Assembly (NCBI RefSeq): GCF_014199985.1
Contig: NZ_JACHOS010000002.1
Coordinates: 404,702 to 468,701 of the forward strand
Length of the DNA: 64,000 nucleotides
Source: Methylorubrum rhodesianum
GTDB taxonomy: Bacteria > Pseudomonadota > Alphaproteobacteria > Rhizobiales > Beijerinckiaceae
Direction: 5' to 3'
Below the pieces are notes generated by a model. That model was not told the DNA's origin, did not search any database, and was given only the letters and a program-made list of their open reading frames with translations. Within the stretch, counting starts at the first letter, position 1; every line of letters starts with the position of its first letter. Shown here one piece after another: positions 1 to 11,350 of this stretch. The translations under genes were made by a program, and so were the position numbers.

Positions 1-228
1 GGCGAGCACCGTCACGGTGCGCTGCGTCGGCGCGCCACCGGGATAGGGCGCGAGCATCACCGTCTCCTGCGACAGCCGTGCATCGGATGCGTGCGCATCG
101 AGCCACGCCTTCGCTTCCGGCGTCAGCGTCGCCGGATCGGCAAGCGCCCGTGAATCCGGGCGCAGCACGATGATCGTCGTGCCGAGCGCCGGATTGGCCT
201 CCTGAATCTGCTTGATGATGTCGATCAT
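1..228 (-). CDS. partial hypothetical protein (N-terminal 76 residues)
   Basis: The reading frame runs leftward off the window edge, so only the N-terminus is visible. It begins MIDIIKQIQEANPALG and stays open for all 76 codons. Its ATG shares one base with the TGA of the upstream EthD-like gene (TGATG), which suggests translational coupling and a joint role. There is no signal peptide or membrane segment in the visible part. I do not recognise the family from this fragment. Confidence 0.6.
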   Translation of the reverse strand, partial: MIDIIKQIQEANPALGTTIIVLRPDSRALADPATLTPEAKAWLDAHASDARLSQETVMLAPYPGGAPTQRTVTVLA

Positions 229-554
229 CAGCCTCTCACTTCCGACGCCTCGAAGTCGCTGAGCTGGACCGTCGGCTGCGTGTCGGTGAAGTTCGGGATG
301 TCCCCGAAGATCTCCGAGCCGTCCGCGGTCGCCGCCGCCTTGAAGGCGTCGGCGGATTCGAAGCGCAACAGCGCCATGACCTGAAAGGGCGGAGCGCCGC
401 CATCCGGCGTGCCGGTGCCCTTCACGACCGTGTAGTCGTGGAGGCCCTTGGAGGTCCAGCGTTGGCTGACAAGCGGCATGTGCTTCTTCAGATAGTAGTC
501 CATGTCGAAGCGGGTGCCGGCGCCGCTCGGATACATCACGCTGACGAGAATCAT
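228..554 (-). CDS. EthD-domain / dimeric alpha-beta barrel protein
   Basis: This 108-residue protein has the EthD layout: an N-terminal beta strand (ILVSVMYP), then FDMDYYLKKHMPL, which is the family's typical YxxxHxPL region, and a later FESADAFKAAA helix. EthD proteins are small dimeric ferredoxin-like barrels, often accessory to oxidative degradation; the substrate cannot be read from sequence. The start has a strong Shine-Dalgarno sequence (GGAGA) a few bases upstream. It is the middle gene of a leftward run, 84 bases after the NADH dehydrogenase gene and overlapping the next gene by one base. Confidence 0.8.
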   Translation of the reverse strand: MILVSVMYPSGAGTRFDMDYYLKKHMPLVSQRWTSKGLHDYTVVKGTGTPDGGAPPFQVMALLRFESADAFKAAATADGSEIFGDIPNFTDTQPTVQLSDFEASEVRG

Positions 555-638
555 GGCGTCTCCTTCCGCCGGCTTCTACTCGAGCCGGCGGAACGGAAAG
601 ATGACGCACCAGACCGCCGGTTCAAGCCGGAGCGTGCG

Positions 639-1970
639 TCAGTGCAGCTTCACGCGCGGCTCGGTGCGCCGCGTCAGCGCCCGGGCCAGGGCATCGAGGC
701 TCGTCTTCCACCAGCCGTTCACAGCCGTCTCGTGCATCTTGTAGAGCGAACGGTACATCAGCCGGGCGAAGAGGCCGGCGATGAACATGTTCCTTCCCTG
801 GATGAAGCCCATCAGGTTGCCGACCGCGGTGTACTCGCCGAGCGAAACGAGCGAACCGAAGTCGCGGTACTTGAACGGCTTCAGCGGCCGGCCCGCGAGG
901 CGGTTGGCCATCTGCCCGTAGAGGTGCGAGGCCTGCTGGTGGGCGGCCTGGGCCCGCGGCGGGATCGGCGTCTGCGAGCCCTCCTCAACGAGGTAGGCAC
1001 AGTCGCCGATGGCGAAGACGTCGGGGTCGCGTGACGTCTGCAAGGTCGGCGTAATGACGAGCTGGTTGTTGCGTGTGGTCTCCAGGCCGCCGAGATCCTT
1101 GAGGAAGGTCGGCCCCTTCACGCCCGCGGCCCAGACCACCAGCTCGGAGGGGATGAAGCCGCCGTCGGCGAGCTGGACCCCGTCCGCCCGCACCTCGGTG
1201 ACGCGGGCCTGGACCCGGACCTCGACGCCGATCTTGGCGAGTTGCCCCATCACCTCGGCCGCCAGGCGCTGCGGCACGGCGGGCAGAATGCGGTCGGCCG
1301 CCTCCACCAGCGTGATCTTGAGATCCTTGGCCGGGTCGATCCGGTCGAGGCCGGTGCGGGCGACCTCGCGGGTGGTCCGATGCAGTTCCGCCGCCAGCTC
1401 CGTTCCGGTCGCGCCGGCGCCGATCACCGTCACGTGGAGCTGGCCGGGGCGCACCGGGCCTTCCTGGGTGTGGGCCCGCAGCATGCCGTTGACGAGGCGC
1501 TGGTGAAAGCGCATCGCCTGCTCCTTGGTGTCCAGGGCGATGGCGTGCTCGGCCACGCCCGGCGTGCCGAAATCGTTGGTGGTGGAGCCCACCGCCATGA
1601 TCAGCGTGTCGTAGGGAACGGCCCGCATCGGCGTCACCTCACGCCCCTCGCTATCGCGGCTGGCGGCGAGGTGGATTACCCGCTTCTCACGGTCGAGGCC
1701 GGTCATCTCGCCGATACGGTAGCGGAAGTGGTTGGCGTGGGCGTGATGCAGGTAGTCGACCGCGTGGTGGCCGACATCGAGCGAACCGGCGGCGACTTCG
1801 TGCAGCAACGGCTTCCAGATGTGCGTCCGCGCCCGATCCACCAGGGTCACGTGAGCCTTGCCGCGCTTGCCGTACTTGTTGCCGAGCTTCGTCACCAGCT
1901 CGAGTCCGGCGGCCCCTCCCCCCACCACGACAATCTTGTGCAGATCCGTGACCGTTTCGCTCGGAACCAT
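639..1970 (-). CDS. ndh: type II NADH dehydrogenase (NDH-2)
   Basis: The 443-residue flavoprotein would oxidise NADH and pass electrons to quinone at the inner membrane face without pumping protons. Two Rossmann dinucleotide-binding motifs are visible: VVVGGGAAGLEL near residue 12 for FAD, and VTVIGAGATGTELAAEL near residue 180 for NADH. A conserved VFAIGDCA motif lies near residue 310, and the C-terminus is an amphipathic or hydrophobic segment of the kind that anchors NDH-2. The frame is open upstream to 2246, but homology-like sequence begins at MVPSETVTDLHK, and the ATG at 1970 is preceded by a GGGGCGAGG ribosome binding site. Other pyridine nucleotide-disulphide oxidoreductases are less likely. 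Confidence 0.85.
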   Translation of the reverse strand: MVPSETVTDLHKIVVVGGGAAGLELVTKLGNKYGKRGKAHVTLVDRARTHIWKPLLHEVAAGSLDVGHHAVDYLHHAHANHFRYRIGEMTGLDREKRVIHLAASRDSEGREVTPMRAVPYDTLIMAVGSTTNDFGTPGVAEHAIALDTKEQAMRFHQRLVNGMLRAHTQEGPVRPGQLHVTVIGAGATGTELAAELHRTTREVARTGLDRIDPAKDLKITLVEAADRILPAVPQRLAAEVMGQLAKIGVEVRVQARVTEVRADGVQLADGGFIPSELVVWAAGVKGPTFLKDLGGLETTRNNQLVITPTLQTSRDPDVFAIGDCAYLVEEGSQTPIPPRAQAAHQQASHLYGQMANRLAGRPLKPFKYRDFGSLVSLGEYTAVGNLMGFIQGRNMFIAGLFARLMYRSLYKMHETAVNGWWKTSLDALARALTRRTEPRVKLH

Positions 1971-2130
1971 CCTCGCCCCACTCGCCTCGCGGGCCGCCTC
2001 ATTGAGCGACCCTCCAGTTTGGAATGATCTTACATCAGTAACCGAGCAAGGACCCACACGTTCGCAGCGGACCTGGGACGCAAATCCGGTATCGCTGCAA
2101 CGGTAATGTCCTAAAAAAAAATTTTCGAGC

Positions 2131-2778
2131 CTATGACGCGGGTGCGCCGGGCTGGCGAAGCGGATGGGCTCGGACGACGGCGTCGAGGGCGAGAAGCTCG
2201 GCAGCGATCCGCCCGACCGTCGGATAGGCGGCGGTGTCGATTCCAAAGATGCCGGTCCCGACCCAGAGGCTGATTAGGCACAGATCGGCGTGGCTCACGG
2301 CATCGCCCTGGCAGAAGCGGCCGGTACCCGGTTCGTTCGACAGCCGCACCTCCAGCGTCTTCAGGCCGGTGGTGAAGGCATGGCGCAGGAACTCAAGCAT
2401 CCGCTCCCGCGGAAGACCGTAATTCTCCATTAGGAAGCTGCGCACCCGCGGCACGTAGAGCGGATGGGTGTCGCAGGCGACGACCTGAGCCAAGGAGCGC
2501 GCCCTCGCCCTCGCCCGCGGCTCGGCAGGCAGCAGCGGCACCTGCGGACGGGTCTCGTCGAGGTAGTCGAGGATCGCCAGCGATTGCGTCAGCGGCGGCC
2601 CGTCGCCGTCGAAGAGTGCGGGCACCGCACCCTGCGGATTGATCTCCAGAAAGTCGGGCTGGAACTGATCCCCGGCGTCGAGGTCCAGGAAGATCTCCTC
2701 GTAGGCGATCCCCTTGAGGTTCATCGCGATGCGCACGCGGAACGCCGCTGCCGAGCGCCAGTTACCGTACATCTTCAT
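2131..2778 (-). CDS. maiA: maleylacetoacetate isomerase-like zeta-class glutathione S-transferase
   Basis: The 215-residue protein fits the zeta GST family, which isomerises maleylacetoacetate to fumarylacetoacetate in tyrosine degradation. The N-terminal thioredoxin-like domain has an SAAAFRVRIAMNLKGI segment in place of the usual SSCSxRVRIALxLK motif. The two cysteine/serine positions typical of the active site are therefore partly changed to alanine, which makes the exact activity uncertain. NPQGAVPAL and SLAILDYLDE match the glutathione-binding region. No other tyrosine-degradation gene is nearby. It lies 27 bases downstream of the ABM-domain gene on the same strand and probably shares its transcript. 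Confidence 0.75.
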   Translation of the reverse strand: MKMYGNWRSAAAFRVRIAMNLKGIAYEEIFLDLDAGDQFQPDFLEINPQGAVPALFDGDGPPLTQSLAILDYLDETRPQVPLLPAEPRARARARSLAQVVACDTHPLYVPRVRSFLMENYGLPRERMLEFLRHAFTTGLKTLEVRLSNEPGTGRFCQGDAVSHADLCLISLWVGTGIFGIDTAAYPTVGRIAAELLALDAVVRAHPLRQPGAPAS

Positions 2779-2805
2779 GGGGACGCTCCCTCTCGCCGCG
2801 GCCGC

Positions 2806-3105
2806 TCAGAATGCACGAAGCGTCAGCTCGGTATGTTCGACCTGAGGCGGGCTCTCGAACGTGTCGGAGACCATGGCCCGGTAGGTCTTCCAGGCTTCCG
2901 AACCGGTGAAGTCGCGCGTGTGCGCCTCCAGCGTGTCCCACTCGATCAGAAGGCGGTAGCGCTGCGGCTTCTCGACCGATCGCCGGACGGCGAAGCTGCG
3001 GCAACCGGCGGCGGCGCGGAAGATCTCGGCGGCCCGGGCGATGTTGGCCTCGAAGGCAGCCTCCGAGCCGGGCTTCACGTCGATCTGCGCGATTTCCAGG
3101 ATCAT
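2806..3105 (-). CDS. antibiotic biosynthesis monooxygenase (ABM) domain protein
   Basis: The 99-residue protein has the ABM/YgiN pattern: a first beta strand (ILEIAQIDVKPG), then EAAFEANIARAAEIFRAAAGCRSFAV and YRLLIEWDTLEAHTRDF. These are small dimeric barrels acting as cofactor-free monooxygenases or quinol-modifying enzymes. The frame extends nine codons further upstream, but the ATG at 3105 matches the family start and follows a GGAAG motif. The substrate is unknown. It is first in a probable two-gene unit with the maiA-like gene. Confidence 0.8.
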   Translation of the reverse strand: MILEIAQIDVKPGSEAAFEANIARAAEIFRAAAGCRSFAVRRSVEKPQRYRLLIEWDTLEAHTRDFTGSEAWKTYRAMVSDTFESPPQVEHTELTLRAF

Positions 3106-3467
3106 AGCCGTCGCTTCCAAGCCTGCCCGCATCGGAGACGGGCGGAGTGTTCGATCGCTCCGCTATAGCGGCTGCGCCGGGACCGGCAAGGCGTACGAGT
3201 GTGCCGAACACCTCAGAGACAGACCGAGTCAAAGATCGCCCTTATCTCGGTGATCCGACCGTGATCATCCGCACTCCAATCGATGCTCCAGATGAGCTGG
3301 CTCGGGAAGGTCTGCTGGACGAAGCGCGATCGACGATGGTGAAGCCGATCCAGAGGAGGATGAGTCTCAAGCCTCCCCTCATCGTTCGTCCCCTTGCGCA
3401 GCCAAGCGCCAAATCAAAAAAGCCCCTCCCTTGCGGGAGAGGCTTTTCCATCGTCGGTCGCCGATCC
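3106..3467. other. intergenic region between acnA and the ABM-domain gene
   Basis: No convincing gene is present; the short open frames have no ribosome binding site and no recognisable family. The left part should hold the promoter of the leftward ABM-maiA unit. The right end holds the acnA terminator. Confidence 0.6.
3416..3447 (-). terminator. rho-independent terminator of acnA
   Basis: A ten-base-pair stem with one mismatch (arms 3421-3430 and 3435-3444) encloses a TTGC loop. Read leftward, it is followed by six T residues, 20 bases after the acnA stop. A shorter T run on the other side could make it weakly bidirectional. Confidence 0.8.
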
Positions 3468-6167
<2,700 letters not shown>

Positions 6168-6850
6168 GGCGAGTCGCGTCCTGAGCTGGCGTTAGCGAAC
6201 ACGGAGCAGGCATAACCTGCGCCACGAGAGGTGTTCGGCCGGATGCGCTCCAAGGAGCGCGCGCCGCCCCGGGGGTGCCCGGGTAGCGAGTGCCCTCGGT
6301 GGACTCCCGGCGCCGGGAGGCCCGCGTATGACACTCAGGATGGTGCGCGAGGGGCGGTTTGGACGCCCTTGAATGATCGCGCGGCGCAGCCTGAGCCGGT
6401 CTATAGAACGTTTCGAAATTGCCCGCTACTGGCCCGATGACACAGGCGTGCGACTGACATTCCTGCTCCGAACGTCGTGCAAATGTCCCACGATCAGCCT
6501 GCGCCGGACGAGCCGCGGCAGCGGCGCACCGCCGCCCGGAAATGTCGATCCGGTGGAACAGCAAGAGCGCGGCGCGACCTCGTCCTCGTCAGAGCGGAGC
6601 GGAATCCACGAGAGCCGCTCGCCATCCATGGCGGTGCGTGCTGCGAAATCGTCGATCAACGTCGCGGGAGTGATGCGCCGGAGGCTCTCGCGGTTCGCGC
6701 CAAGCGGCACGATCGGCTATAGGCCGCCGGCGACCGGCTCGCCGACCAGCTCCGGCCGCGGCAACCGGCCCTCGCGTCGCGAGGGACGCATCAGCTTTCC
6801 TCGGGACGAAGACGAGACGTGCGGATTTCCTCCTCATCCAAGGCCGATCC
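6168..6850. other. gene-poor divergent region between acnA and ccmA
   Basis: This 683-base stretch has several open frames on both strands, as expected at high GC, but none has a good ribosome binding site plus recognisable protein. It must hold the leftward acnA promoter. A perfect 16-base palindrome (CTCCCGGCGCCGGGAG) lies at 6304-6319, about 140 bases upstream of acnA; it could be an operator or a hairpin. The leftward frame 6426-6710 (94 codons) is the only one worth testing. Confidence 0.5.
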
Positions 6851-7498
6851 GTGCGGTTGATCGTCGAAAATCTTGCCTGCCGCCGCTCCGGGCGCAGGAT
6901 CTTCTCCGGTCTCTCCTTCACCGTCGGTCGCGGCGAGGGGCTGATGGTGACCGGGCGCAACGGCGCGGGCAAGTCGACTTTGCTGACGATGCTTGCCGGG
7001 CGCCTCAAGCCCGATGGCGGCTCGATCCGTGCCGAGGGCATCGGCGAGGCCAGCCTGCCGGAATGCCTTCACGTGATCGGGCATCGGGACGGGCTGAAAT
7101 CGGCGCTGACTGCCGAGGAGAATCTCGGATTCGCCCGCGACCTGCTTGGAAATCCCGCTGCCCACCCGAAGGCGGCACTGGAGGCGCTGGGCCTGCCGCA
7201 TGTGGCGCGGCTGCCGGTCGGCTACCTGTCCGCCGGGCAACGGCGCCGGGTCGCGCTAGCGCGGCTCCTCGTCTGTCGCCGCCCGCTCTGGCTCCTCGAC
7301 GAGCCGACCGCCGCCCTCGACCTCGCATCGCAAGGCGTGCTCGCCGGTTTGATGAAGCATCACCGGTCCGAGGGCGGGCTCGTCATTGCTGCGACGCACC
7401 AAGCCCTCGGCCTCGAGGATGCCCGCGAGCTGCGCATCGAACCGTCGCCGCCGCCCTCCCGACCGGATGAAGCGCTCCAAGCGGAAGAGTGGCTATGA
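6851..7498 (+). CDS. ccmA: cytochrome c biogenesis heme exporter ATP-binding protein CcmA
   Basis: The 215-residue ABC ATPase powers release of holo-CcmE in the System I cytochrome c maturation pathway at the inner membrane. Walker A is GRNGAGKST near residue 36. The LSAGQRRRVALARL signature is followed by Walker B LWLLDEPTAALD, and the switch histidine is in AATHQAL. It starts at GTG with an AAGG sequence upstream. Its TGA overlaps the ccmB ATG (ATGA), so the two subunits are coupled. The rest of the ccm set seen here (ccmC, ccmD, ccmG) is 15 kb away. Confidence 0.93.
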   Translation: MRLIVENLACRRSGRRIFSGLSFTVGRGEGLMVTGRNGAGKSTLLTMLAGRLKPDGGSIRAEGIGEASLPECLHVIGHRDGLKSALTAEENLGFARDLLGNPAAHPKAALEALGLPHVARLPVGYLSAGQRRRVALARLLVCRRPLWLLDEPTAALDLASQGVLAGLMKHHRSEGGLVIAATHQALGLEDARELRIEPSPPPSRPDEALQAEEWL

Positions 7499-8163
7499 TT
7501 CGCGCGTTCTCCGCCCTGCTCGCGCGCGACCTGAAGCTCGCCGCCCGTGTCGGCGGTTCGGGCGCGCTGTCGCTCGTCTTCTTCCTGATGATCGTGGTAC
7601 TCGTGCCCTTCGCCCTCGGGCCCGACCTGAACCTTCTCTCGCGGATCGGTCCGGCGATCCTGTGGCTCGCGGCCGTGCTCGCCACCCTGATCGGCCTTGA
7701 CCGGCTGTTTCAATCGGACGAGGAGGACGGGTCCCTCGACCTAATGACCGGCGCCGCCCTGCCGCTGGAATTGGTGGTGCTGGCCAAGGTACTCGCCGCC
7801 TGGCTCACCACCGGCCTGCCCCTGGCGCTTGCCTCGCCGCTTTTCGGATTGCTGGTGGCCCTCTCACCGAAGGCCATGGGTGCAACGGCGCTGACGCTTG
7901 CGCTCGGCACGCCGGCCCTCGCCTTCATCGGGGCGGTTGGTGCGGCGCTGACGGCCACCATTCGCCGAGGCGGCCTGATCCTGGCGATCGTTGTGCTGCC
8001 GCTGATGATCCCGACCCTGATCTTCGGAGTCTCCGCAGCGGAGTCAGCTCTCGGCGGGACGGTGCCCTTCACAACCCCGCTCACGGTGCTGACCGCCCTG
8101 AGCCTGATCGCGGCGGTGGTCGGCACTTTGGCCGCCGCGGCTGCCCTGCGCTGGTCCGAGTAA
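7495..8163 (+). CDS. ccmB: cytochrome c biogenesis heme exporter permease CcmB
   Basis: The 222-residue integral membrane protein has six predicted hydrophobic segments, starting with LSLVFFLMIVVLVPFALG. The family motif FQSDEEDGSLDLM lies around residue 79, as in other CcmB proteins. It pairs with CcmA and CcmC to deliver heme to CcmE for cytochrome c assembly. The ATG at 7495 overlaps the ccmA stop codon; two codons upstream a GTG is also in frame but is less likely. No further ccm gene follows, and the next gene is on the opposite strand. Confidence 0.93.
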   Translation: MIRAFSALLARDLKLAARVGGSGALSLVFFLMIVVLVPFALGPDLNLLSRIGPAILWLAAVLATLIGLDRLFQSDEEDGSLDLMTGAALPLELVVLAKVLAAWLTTGLPLALASPLFGLLVALSPKAMGATALTLALGTPALAFIGAVGAALTATIRRGGLILAIVVLPLMIPTLIFGVSAAESALGGTVPFTTPLTVLTALSLIAAVVGTLAAAAALRWSE

Positions 8164-8217
8164 CCGCGACCATCGCCGAGCATCGCGCGTTTCAAGCGGC
8201 CAATCGCGATTGCCGGA

Positions 8218-8481
8218 CTACTTATCGCAGCCGATACAGATCCCGGTATCGATCTTGTCGTCCTTCCGTTCCATGGCGGTTTCGCGGTCGAGATTGTTCG
8301 AGTCCCGACGCGCGCCTCCGCCCGCGGCTGGCGGCATGGTCCGGCCTACGGGAGACGTATTGGGCGCGTAGATGGTCGAAGCCGGATCACCGCCGGTCCC
8401 GGTCTGGGCCGGCCGCTGCGCGACGGCCGGGACCGCAAGGGCGGCTGTGAGGAAAGCTGCGGAGGCGAGATGTGCGATCAT
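8218..8481 (-). CDS. small exported hypothetical protein
   Basis: The 87-residue protein begins with a clean signal peptide (MIAHLASAAFLTAALAVPAVAQ) with an AxA-type cleavage site. The mature part is Gly/Pro/Asn rich, then charged, and ends in TGICIGCDK with two cysteines four residues from each other's context (CIGC), which could bind a metal or form a disulphide. The chosen ATG has an AGGGAG ribosome binding site, whereas the longer open frame does not. I do not recognise the family. It converges with ccmB. Confidence 0.6.
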   Translation of the reverse strand: MIAHLASAAFLTAALAVPAVAQRPAQTGTGGDPASTIYAPNTSPVGRTMPPAAGGGARRDSNNLDRETAMERKDDKIDTGICIGCDK

Positions 8482-8611
8482 CGGTGAACTCCCTAAGAGT
8501 TCCAACGCGGTAGCCCTCAGACGGTTCACTTCCCCGCCCCTCATGCGTCTCGATCTCTTGCCGACCGCCACCGCGCCCCGCGGCTCGGCCATCGAGAGCG
8601 GCGTTTCACCG

Positions 8612-9031
8612 TCAATCAGGCCAGTGAATCGCCGCTTCGCGTAAACCCATCACGCGCGCCTCATCCAGTCCGAAGGAGCGGGAAGCATCGAACACCTCGC
8701 CCGAAACGCTGACCTCACAGGACTGATGGAGGCTGCCCCCTGCGCACTGCGAAAGCGCCCGTCTGTGGCCGGCGCTCTCGGCCGCACCGACGCGGATCAG
8801 CAACTTGCCCGCCATCCGGACATCGCCTGCCGAATCCCTCGGCAGCAGGCCGACACAGGTGATCTCCTCTTCGGTCGTATAGACGAGGTGGCAGTGATCG
8901 ATCGTAACGCGCTGACCGATATGGTGCCTGGCTGCTCCGACGAAGGCGACCACATCGGCGTGGGCCTCGACAGCCCTCGATGCGGACGGACACAGCAATC
9001 CGCCCAGCAACACGGCGCATCCGATCCGCAT
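8612..9031 (-). CDS. exported hypothetical protein, 139 aa
   Basis: The protein starts with a signal peptide (MRIGCAVLLGGLLCPSASRA) and has a GAGGAGG ribosome binding site, so the start is well supported. The mature part includes RVTIDHCHLVYTTEEEITCVGLL and several further cysteines (SQCAGGSLHQSCEV), suggesting a disulphide-bonded periplasmic domain. No family is recognised. It lies in a cluster of small secreted or membrane genes between ccmB and the tRNA-Thr gene. Confidence 0.6.
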   Translation of the reverse strand: MRIGCAVLLGGLLCPSASRAVEAHADVVAFVGAARHHIGQRVTIDHCHLVYTTEEEITCVGLLPRDSAGDVRMAGKLLIRVGAAESAGHRRALSQCAGGSLHQSCEVSVSGEVFDASRSFGLDEARVMGLREAAIHWPD

Positions 9032-9151
9032 GACGGCCTCCTCGAACGATCCCGTCGGCGGTTTTGCAATTTCGAGGCCGAATAGGTCCGCAGGACGATC
9101 GAACTCGCTGAGTGCGCCGCGCGACCGGAGGGCATCATCCTCTCTCGAGGG

Positions 9152-9283
9152 TCACTGTGTCTGTCCGCTTTGCGGTGCATGGGTGTTCTGGCTGTCGGTC
9201 GGACCCGTGCGCGTGAACGCAAAGACGATGAGTGCCGCCATCACAAGTAGGACGATCGGGAACGCAAGCATCCAACGAGGCAT
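9152..9283 (-). CDS. small single-pass membrane protein, about 43 aa
   Basis: The ORF beginning MPRWMLAFPIVLLVMAALIV encodes one strong transmembrane helix followed by a short polar tail (TGPTDSQNTHAPQSG). An ATG three codons upstream (9292) is an alternative start. The longer open frame to 9439 includes non-protein-like sequence, so the short form is preferred. No function is assigned. Confidence 0.45.
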   Translation of the reverse strand: MPRWMLAFPIVLLVMAALIVFAFTRTGPTDSQNTHAPQSGQTQ

Positions 9284-9451
9284 CTCGAGCATCCAAAGGC
9301 GAGATCTGAACGACCGGAACCCCTTCGGCGGTCGTTTGGCTCCGCTGGACGTCGCGCCGACAACATATGCGACCGGTGCATGCCCCGTCCGATCCGCCGT
9401 CGATTGCATTGTGCAGTGCAACGTGAGAGACAAGGACATGCCGGATCGCGA

Positions 9452-9528
9452 TGGCGTCGCGGTCCCGCAGCCCTTCTTGGGCGTTTCCTCCCTAGACTTC
9501 GGGCCGTCCTTCGGGGCGGCCTTTTTTG
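9452..9528 (+). ncRNA. candidate alpha-r8 / mmgR-like (suhB, Rfam RF00519 type) small RNA
   Basis: Three elements occur in the expected order. First is a small 5' hairpin (GCCC at 9470-9473 with GGGC at 9479-9482). Next is a single-stranded TTTCCTCCCT at 9484-9493, the conserved anti-Shine-Dalgarno-like decamer I associate with rhizobial alpha-r8/mmgR RNAs. Last is a strong intrinsic terminator: an eight-pair stem 9502-9509 with 9514-9521, a TTCG loop, then six T. No protein-coding gene ends just upstream on this strand, so the terminator is otherwise unexplained. The 5' end is estimated from the usual length near 77 nt. Such RNAs are thought to act with Hfq by pairing to ribosome binding sites. 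Confidence 0.6.
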
Positions 9529-9818
9529 TTTTCGCTTTCGTTCGTGTTTTCCCAAGGGCTCATACCGCCCCCCTGCGCAGGACCTGCTCTTCCTGTCGCC
9601 ACCGATCTTCGCGCTGTCCTACACCGTCGCCGAAACGGTGATCGAGCGTATGAAGCTGGTGCCACGGGAGCCGCTGCCGGCATTTTCGACGAACAGACAC
9701 CGTCATCACGCCGCAGGGCCGTCCGGCAACCGAGCGCTCGCCCAGGGATTTCACTGCGGATAGTGGTCCTCTCCACCTCCTTCAAAGGCTCGGGAGGCCC
9801 TTGTTCAGGAGTTCCGTC

Positions 9819-10109
9819 ATGCGTCGCATCGCCCTCACCCTCGCCGCCCTGGGCTGCCTCGGCTCGAGCGCAGCCGTCGCCCAGGTCCAGCCGCCGGGCC
9901 TGCCCGGAGGTCAGTTCCCGCCGGGCACGATCATCCAGCGTCAGACCAACACGACCGGCAACACTGTCGATTATATCATCGCGCCCGGGCCCACGGGGGC
10001 CGATACCATCACCACCAACTCGGCAGCGGGCGGCAATGCCGGCCAGCCGGAGCGTGCGATTCCGCAGGGCAGCGCCGGCGGCGGCAATGGTGGCGGGAGT
10101 TCCCGTTAG
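9819..10109 (+). CDS. small exported Gly/Pro/Asn-rich protein
   Basis: The 96-residue protein has a signal peptide (MRRIALTLAALGCLGSSAAVAQ) and a mature part rich in Gly, Pro, Asn and Thr, ending in GGGNGGGSSR. The ATG is preceded by AGGAG at optimal spacing. Low-complexity secreted proteins like this are common in Methylobacterium and have no assigned role. No cysteines or catalytic motif are visible. Confidence 0.65.
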   Translation: MRRIALTLAALGCLGSSAAVAQVQPPGLPGGQFPPGTIIQRQTNTTGNTVDYIIAPGPTGADTITTNSAAGGNAGQPERAIPQGSAGGGNGGGSSR

Positions 10110-10461
10110 ACCGACCCGGTCCACGTCGCCGCCGGATTCGTCCGGCGGCGGCAGGATCGCTGACGATGGACGTCCCAGGCATCCGCCGGGCAGGTATGGG
10201 ATCGAGCGATGAGATCGGCTTCACCAACCGCGTCGGCAGGTCGATATGCGCACATTCGCCCGCTCCCGACAGCGGTGATCTCTACGCAGGAAGGAAGCGG
10301 TCGCCGAGATATCGAGGGCAAAAACTGCGGGCTGAGCGGCCCGGTCAGAGCCTGCGTCTTGCCGCAAGGCGGCCGATTCGGAAGCGTCGCAGATGCTTGC
10401 CGAGCCATGGAGTGCCCCGGCACGTGAGCTTCGATAAGCGACGACAATTGGCATTGAGCAG
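10110..10461. other. intergenic region before tRNA-Thr
   Basis: I see no supported gene. The bases just left of 10462 receive the 3' trailer of the leftward tRNA-Thr; there is no clear terminator hairpin with a T run. Confidence 0.5.
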
Positions 10462-10537
10462 TGGTGCCGCAAGAGGGATTCGAACCCCCGACCCCCTCAT
10501 TACGAATGAGGTGCTCTACCAGCTGAGCTATTGCGGC
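10462..10537 (-). tRNA. tRNA-Thr (anticodon CGT)
   Basis: On the minus strand the gene folds into a full cloverleaf: acceptor GCCGCAA with TTGCGGC, D-arm AGCTCAGCTGGTAGAGC, anticodon stem CCTCA/TGAGG around the loop TTCGTAA, and T-arm GGGGGTTCGAATCCC with a variant first base pair. The anticodon is CGT, reading ACG. The 3' CCA is encoded at 10462-10464. Confidence 0.95.
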
Positions 10538-10678
10538 GTCGCATCCGGCCCGACGCATCGAAGCCTGACGGAATGTGCGGGGTCTTAGACGGACCCTCCG
10601 CCCTTGGCAAGCCTCGGAGCGGGTCTGACATCGACATCGCGTTGCGGTGTCGGGGGCCTTGTGCGTAAGACCACGGCG

Positions 10679-11350
10679 ATGAACGAGCTCCTCACCACCG
10701 ACGCCTTGAAGCCGCAGGGTCCTGTGGGTCCACGCCGGCCGCCTCTCGTACTGGCCTCAGCCTCGCCGCGCCGGCTGGCGCTGCTCCAGCAGGTCGGCAT
10801 CGAGCCGGATGCCCTCCTGCCGGCCGACCTCGATGAAACCCCGCGCAAGTCGGAATCTCCCCGCGATCTGGCCCGCCGTCTCGCCCGTGAGAAGCTGGAA
10901 GCGGCCGGCGCCGCGGCGCGACGCCGGGACGAGTTCCGGGACGCCTATCTCGTATCGGCCGATACCGTGGTGGCGGTGGGACGGCGCGTGCTGCCGAAGG
11001 CTGATCTGCTCGATGAAGCGGCGGACTGTCTGCGCCTGCTCTCTGGGCGTGCGCACCGCGTCTATACCGCCGTCTGCGTGCTTTCGCCGAAGGACCGTCG
11101 CCGCGAACGCATGGTCGAGACCCGGGTGCGCTTCAAGCGCCTCTCGAACCGCGAGATCGAAGGCTACCTCTCCTCGGGGGAGTGGCGTGGAAAGGCCGGC
11201 GGCTACGCCATCCAGGGTCTCGCCGCCGCCTTCGTCGTGAAGCTCGTCGGCTCGCACAGCGCGGTGGTCGGGCTGCCGCTCTATGAAACGCTGAGCCTGC
11301 TCGAAGGCGAGGGCTTTCCGGTGCGTGCTGCTTGGGGTTCAGCGTCGTGA
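10679..11350 (+). CDS. maf: Maf family nucleotide pyrophosphatase
   Basis: The 223-residue protein has Maf family motifs: [19 protein letters not shown] at the N-terminus, [19 protein letters not shown] in the middle with the catalytic aspartate, and [16 protein letters not shown] with [11 protein letters not shown] near the end. Maf proteins hydrolyse nucleoside triphosphates and are linked to septum-formation inhibition and removal of modified nucleotides. The ATG at 10679 gives the family-like N-terminus; the Shine-Dalgarno is weak (TAAGA). It overlaps yacG by four bases, a common arrangement in alphaproteobacteria. Confidence 0.92.
   Translation: MNELLTTDALKPQGPVGPRRPPLVLASASPRRLALLQQVGIEPDALLPADLDETPRKSESPRDLARRLAREKLEAAGAAARRRDEFRDAYLVSADTVVAVGRRVLPKADLLDEAADCLRLLSGRAHRVYTAVCVLSPKDRRRERMVETRVRFKRLSNREIEGYLSSGEWRGKAGGYAIQGLAAAFVVKLVGSHSAVVGLPLYETLSLLEGEGFPVRAAWGSAS

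Noticed and set aside
438..1034. Long plus-strand frame (198 codons) opposite the NADH dehydrogenase gene
   Set aside because: It is a mirror of the strongly supported minus-strand gene; composition is Arg/Val-rich with no recognisable motif.
6304..6319. Perfect palindrome CTCCCGGCGCCGGGAG as an acnA operator
   Set aside because: At this GC content a 16-base palindrome is expected about once by chance in the window, and no regulator fits.
6426..6710. 94-codon minus-strand frame upstream of acnA
   Set aside because: No good ribosome binding site and no recognisable domain; kept only as a note in the intergenic entry.
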